From positions 1 to 6,691 of the forward strand of contig JAICYG010000149.1 in assembly GCA_025934335.1 (NCBI GenBank): 6,691 nt of DNA. Reading direction: 5' to 3'. Positions 4,989 through 6,691 of the stretch are shown in pieces. This stretch comes from Thermoleophilia bacterium. GTDB lineage: Bacteria; Actinomycetota; Thermoleophilia; Gaiellales; Gaiellaceae. Position numbers and translations under genes: made by a program. Position 1 is the stretch's first letter. Each line of letters begins with the position of its first letter. The notes under the pieces are model-generated. The model had not been told where the DNA came from, did not search any database, and worked only from the letters and a program-made list of their open reading frames with translations.

Positions 4989-5997
4989 GCTCACGCTCCT
5001 GCACCGGCATCGACTCCATCGTGTCCTCGGCGCGCTCTTCCATCTGACGCAGCGTCGCGAACGACAGCCCCTCGCGTGCGAGGAAGACGAGCCCGATGCC
5101 GATCCCGACGGACGCCTCGATCGCCTGCAGCCCGATCCCGAACGCGATCCCGTGTGCGTACTTGATCCCGTAGTTGACGAGCGGCGTCGCGACCGCCACC
5201 TGGACGAGCCCGACGTTCCCGGGCCAGAGCGGCACGATCGTCGCCACGTTCATCAGCACGAGCACGAGGCCTGCCGCGGCGAGCGGCTCGTTGATCTGGA
5301 ACGCGCGCATCGCCGCCCAGACCGCGAGCAGCTGGCAGAACCAGCCCAGGTACTGGAAGGCGGCGGCCTTCAGCGCCGGCAGCGGGTGGCGCATGATCGC
5401 GAGGCCCATCCGGGCGCGGCTGAGCACCTGGCGCACGGGGCCGACGGTGTCGAGGTCGCGATGCTGCCGGCGCGCGAGCAGCATGGCGACGACGAAGAGG
5501 ACGACGCCGAGCCCGATCGCGAGCCCCAGTGTCAGGTACGCCCAGTCGGGGATGTCGGCGGCGAACAGCACCCAGACGACGAGCGTCACGGTCGGGAAGA
5601 GGTCGAACATGCGGTGCGCGAACACGGAGCCGATCAGCGTCGCGGTCGCACCCTTTCGTCCCGGCATCCGCCGTCGCAGCACGGCGGCGCGCGCGATCTC
5701 GCCGACGCGCCCCGGCAACACGGCGTTCGCGAACAGGCCGACGCAGAACGCCGAGAAGACGAGCGGGTACGGCGGGTGAGGCGGCTCCATCGACTGCTGG
5801 ATGCACGTGTCCCACGAGACCGAGCGGGCCAGCACCGAGAGCAGGTTGAGCCCGATCGCGACGGCAACCCACGGCCACGAGACGGCCGTGAATGCGTCGT
5901 GCACCGCGTGCCAGTCCGGGCCGCGCCAGACGACGAGCGCGATCGCAATACCGACGAATGCGAGGAAGGCGACGCCAACGAGCCATTTCCGCTTCAC
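4963..5997 (-). CDS. Flippase-like integral membrane protein (YbhN / LPG-synthase TM family)
   Basis: This 344-residue polytopic membrane protein has about eight hydrophobic segments, around residues 5-24, 41-60, 78-96, 118-147, 152-175, 212-231, 238-258 and 282-306. Two family signatures are clear: NAVLPGRVGEIARAAVLRRR (91-110), matching the N-x-LP-x-R-x-GE-x-x-R pattern, and PLWPGNVGLVQ (256-266), matching P-x-x-PG-x-x-G. These belong to the flippase-like (TIGR00374) domain shared with the membrane part of lysylphosphatidylglycerol synthase. There is no C-terminal aminoacyl-transferase domain, so it is not a full MprF. Relatives often stand beside glycosyltransferases and are thought to move or modify lipid-linked products, but the true substrate is unknown. 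The GTG at 5997 is firm: it overlaps the upstream glycosyltransferase stop as GTGA and has GAGG 7 bases ahead (6005-6008). The C-terminal tail (about 317-344) is charged and cytoplasmic-looking, and its coding sequence carries the start of the next gene. Confidence 0.9.
   Translation of the reverse strand: MKRKWLVGVAFLAFVGIAIALVVWRGPDWHAVHDAFTAVSWPWVAVAIGLNLLSVLARSVSWDTCIQQSMEPPHPPYPLVFSAFCVGLFANAVLPGRVGEIARAAVLRRRMPGRKGATATLIGSVFAHRMFDLFPTVTLVVWVLFAADIPDWAYLTLGLAIGLGVVLFVVAMLLARRQHRDLDTVGPVRQVLSRARMGLAIMRHPLPALKAAAFQYLGWFCQLLAVWAAMRAFQINEPLAAAGLVLVLMNVATIVPLWPGNVGLVQVAVATPLVNYGIKYAHGIAFGIGLQAIEASVGIGIGLVFLAREGLSFATLRQMEERAEDTMESMPVQERERARSGVSG
4996..5000 (-). promoter_or_regulatory. Ribosome binding site for the glycerate kinase gene
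   Basis: AGGAG on the - strand lies 7 bases before the GTG at 4988 and only 1 base before the alternative GTG at 4994, so it favours the shorter start. It lies inside the 3' end of the upstream flippase-like gene. Confidence 0.55.
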
Positions 5998-6691
5998 GAG
6001 CAGACCTCGACGTAGACCTCTTCCAGCCTGCGGACGATGTCGTCCCAGGCGAAGTTCGCGAGGGCGTGCTCACGTGCCGCACGGCCCATCTCGACGCGCC
6101 GCTCCTCGTCGGAGAGCACGTCGATCACTGCAGCCGCGAGCGCGTCGGGATCGGCGGGCGGCACGAGCCGCGCTGCCTCGGGCGTGGCGACCGCGGCGTA
6201 GCCCGCGATGTCGGACGCGACGGCGGGTGTCGCGCACGCGAACGCCTCCGCGAGGACGAGGCCGAAGCTCTCGCCGCCGAGCGCAGGAGTCACCGACACC
6301 TTCGCGCGCGAGAGCTCGTGGGTGCGCACCTCGTTCGTGACGATGCCAAGGACGTCGATGCCGCGCTCGTCGAACCCGATCCGCGCGTGCAGCAGCCGGT
6401 ACTGGAGCGGGTCGGTTCCCATCAGGCGCAGCCGGGCACCCGTCGCAGCATGGATCTCCGGCCAGGCGCGCAACAGCGTCGGCAGTCCCTTGCGCGGGTC
6501 GTGCCGGCCCATGAACGTGACGGTGTGGTCGCGATTCGCCGGGTCGGCCTCGTCCGGGATCAGCACCCCGTTCGGGATCACGCGGTAGTCGCCGGGGATC
6601 CAGCGCGCAGCCGTCTCCGCCGCCGCCGGCGAAACCGCGATGCGCGCGTCGATCCGTTCCATCAGGAAGCCCCAGAAGTGAAGGCCGTGGC
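5994..6691 (-). CDS. GT4 glycosyltransferase, PimA-like (5' end outside the window)
   Basis: This is the C-terminal, nucleotide-sugar-binding half of a retaining GT-B glycosyltransferase. An internal ATG (6662) could be mistaken for the start, but the frame stays open to the window edge, and the nine extra residues plus ERIDARIAVSPAAAE fit the middle of the protein. The hinge before the donor domain is seen as VIPNGV. GRHDPRKG supplies the Arg and Lys that grip the donor phosphates (visible residues 62 and 67). The EX7E motif ESFGLVLAE (140-148) is complete. The order and wording of these motifs resemble phosphatidylinositol mannosyltransferase PimA and other GT4 lipid glycosyltransferases, and a membrane-surface role using a GDP- or UDP-sugar follows by family. 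The acceptor-binding N-terminal domain is not visible, so the exact sugar and lipid cannot be fixed. The stop codon overlaps the next gene's start by 4 bp, so the two are translationally coupled. Confidence 0.88.
   Translation of the reverse strand, partial: HGLHFWGFLMERIDARIAVSPAAAETAARWIPGDYRVIPNGVLIPDEADPANRDHTVTFMGRHDPRKGLPTLLRAWPEIHAATGARLRLMGTDPLQYRLLHARIGFDERGIDVLGIVTNEVRTHELSRAKVSVTPALGGESFGLVLAEAFACATPAVASDIAGYAAVATPEAARLVPPADPDALAAAVIDVLSDEERRVEMGRAAREHALANFAWDDIVRRLEEVYVEVCS
6005..6008 (-). promoter_or_regulatory. Ribosome binding site for the flippase-like gene
   Basis: GAGG on the - strand lies 7 bases before the GTG at 5997, inside the end of the glycosyltransferase gene. It supports the GTGA-overlap start. 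Confidence 0.5.

Noticed and set aside
4204..6015. Open frame of about 600 residues on the + strand
   Set aside because: It is opposite the glycerate kinase and flippase-like genes, both with clear family motifs. Its product is a low-complexity Ser/Arg/Ala then Asp/Arg/His mixture with no domain.
5994..6662. Complete glycosyltransferase gene starting at the ATG at 6662
   Set aside because: The frame is open to the window edge, and the predicted product lacks the N-terminal acceptor domain of GT4 enzymes. The gene is better read as truncated by the window.
1..6691. Search for CRISPR arrays, tRNA or rRNA genes, insertion-sequence ends and tandem repeats
   Set aside because: I saw no regularly spaced repeats, tRNA-like cloverleaf, transposase or long terminal repeats. 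Genes fill nearly all of the window.

Overview
This is very GC-rich bacterial chromosomal DNA. It has densely packed genes, frequent GTG/TTG starts and several genes without a Shine-Dalgarno sequence that instead have a TAnnnT box just before the start codon. Together with a PimA-like glycosyltransferase, this suggests an actinobacterium. A deep-branching class such as Thermoleophilia would fit, but that placement is an inference from style, not from a marker gene. I see no mobile element, CRISPR array, tRNA or rRNA. The only clear intergenic stretches are 1766-1833 and 2693-2719, and no stretch over 300 bases lacks a gene.

Left part (1-2028, + strand). The window opens inside a polytopic membrane protein that I do not recognise (1-600). 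Four bases later comes a membrane-anchored, almost entirely coiled-coil protein (605-1765). After a 68-bp gap lies a 64-residue helical protein of UBA-like appearance (1834-2028). None of the three has a confident function.

Middle part. A predicted secreted protein with two cysteines (2036-2689, - strand) converges on the small gene. Both stop codons lie inside or at a 21-bp imperfect palindrome. The secreted-protein gene diverges from xseA-xseB (2720-4055, + strand), which encode the large and small subunits of exonuclease VII with an 8-bp gene overlap. The 30 bp between the divergent starts hold two back-to-back -10 boxes, each placed for leaderless transcription.

Right part (4026-6691, - strand). 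A tight three-gene run reads right to left: a GT4 glycosyltransferase resembling phosphatidylinositol mannosyltransferases (5' end beyond the window), a flippase-like membrane protein of the YbhN/LPG-synthase-TM family starting in a GTGA overlap, and a short form of glycerate 2-kinase starting inside the flippase gene. The glycosyltransferase and flippase plausibly cooperate in making and handling an envelope glycolipid; glycerate kinase may only share the transcript. The kinase gene runs 30 bp into the 3' end of xseB on the opposite strand.

Overall this is mostly ordinary housekeeping sequence. The most interesting points are the leaderless promoter pattern, the uncharacterised left-hand genes, the shortened glycerate kinase with altered family residues, and the confinement of CTAG to palindromes at gene ends. 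I found no convincing new multi-gene system.
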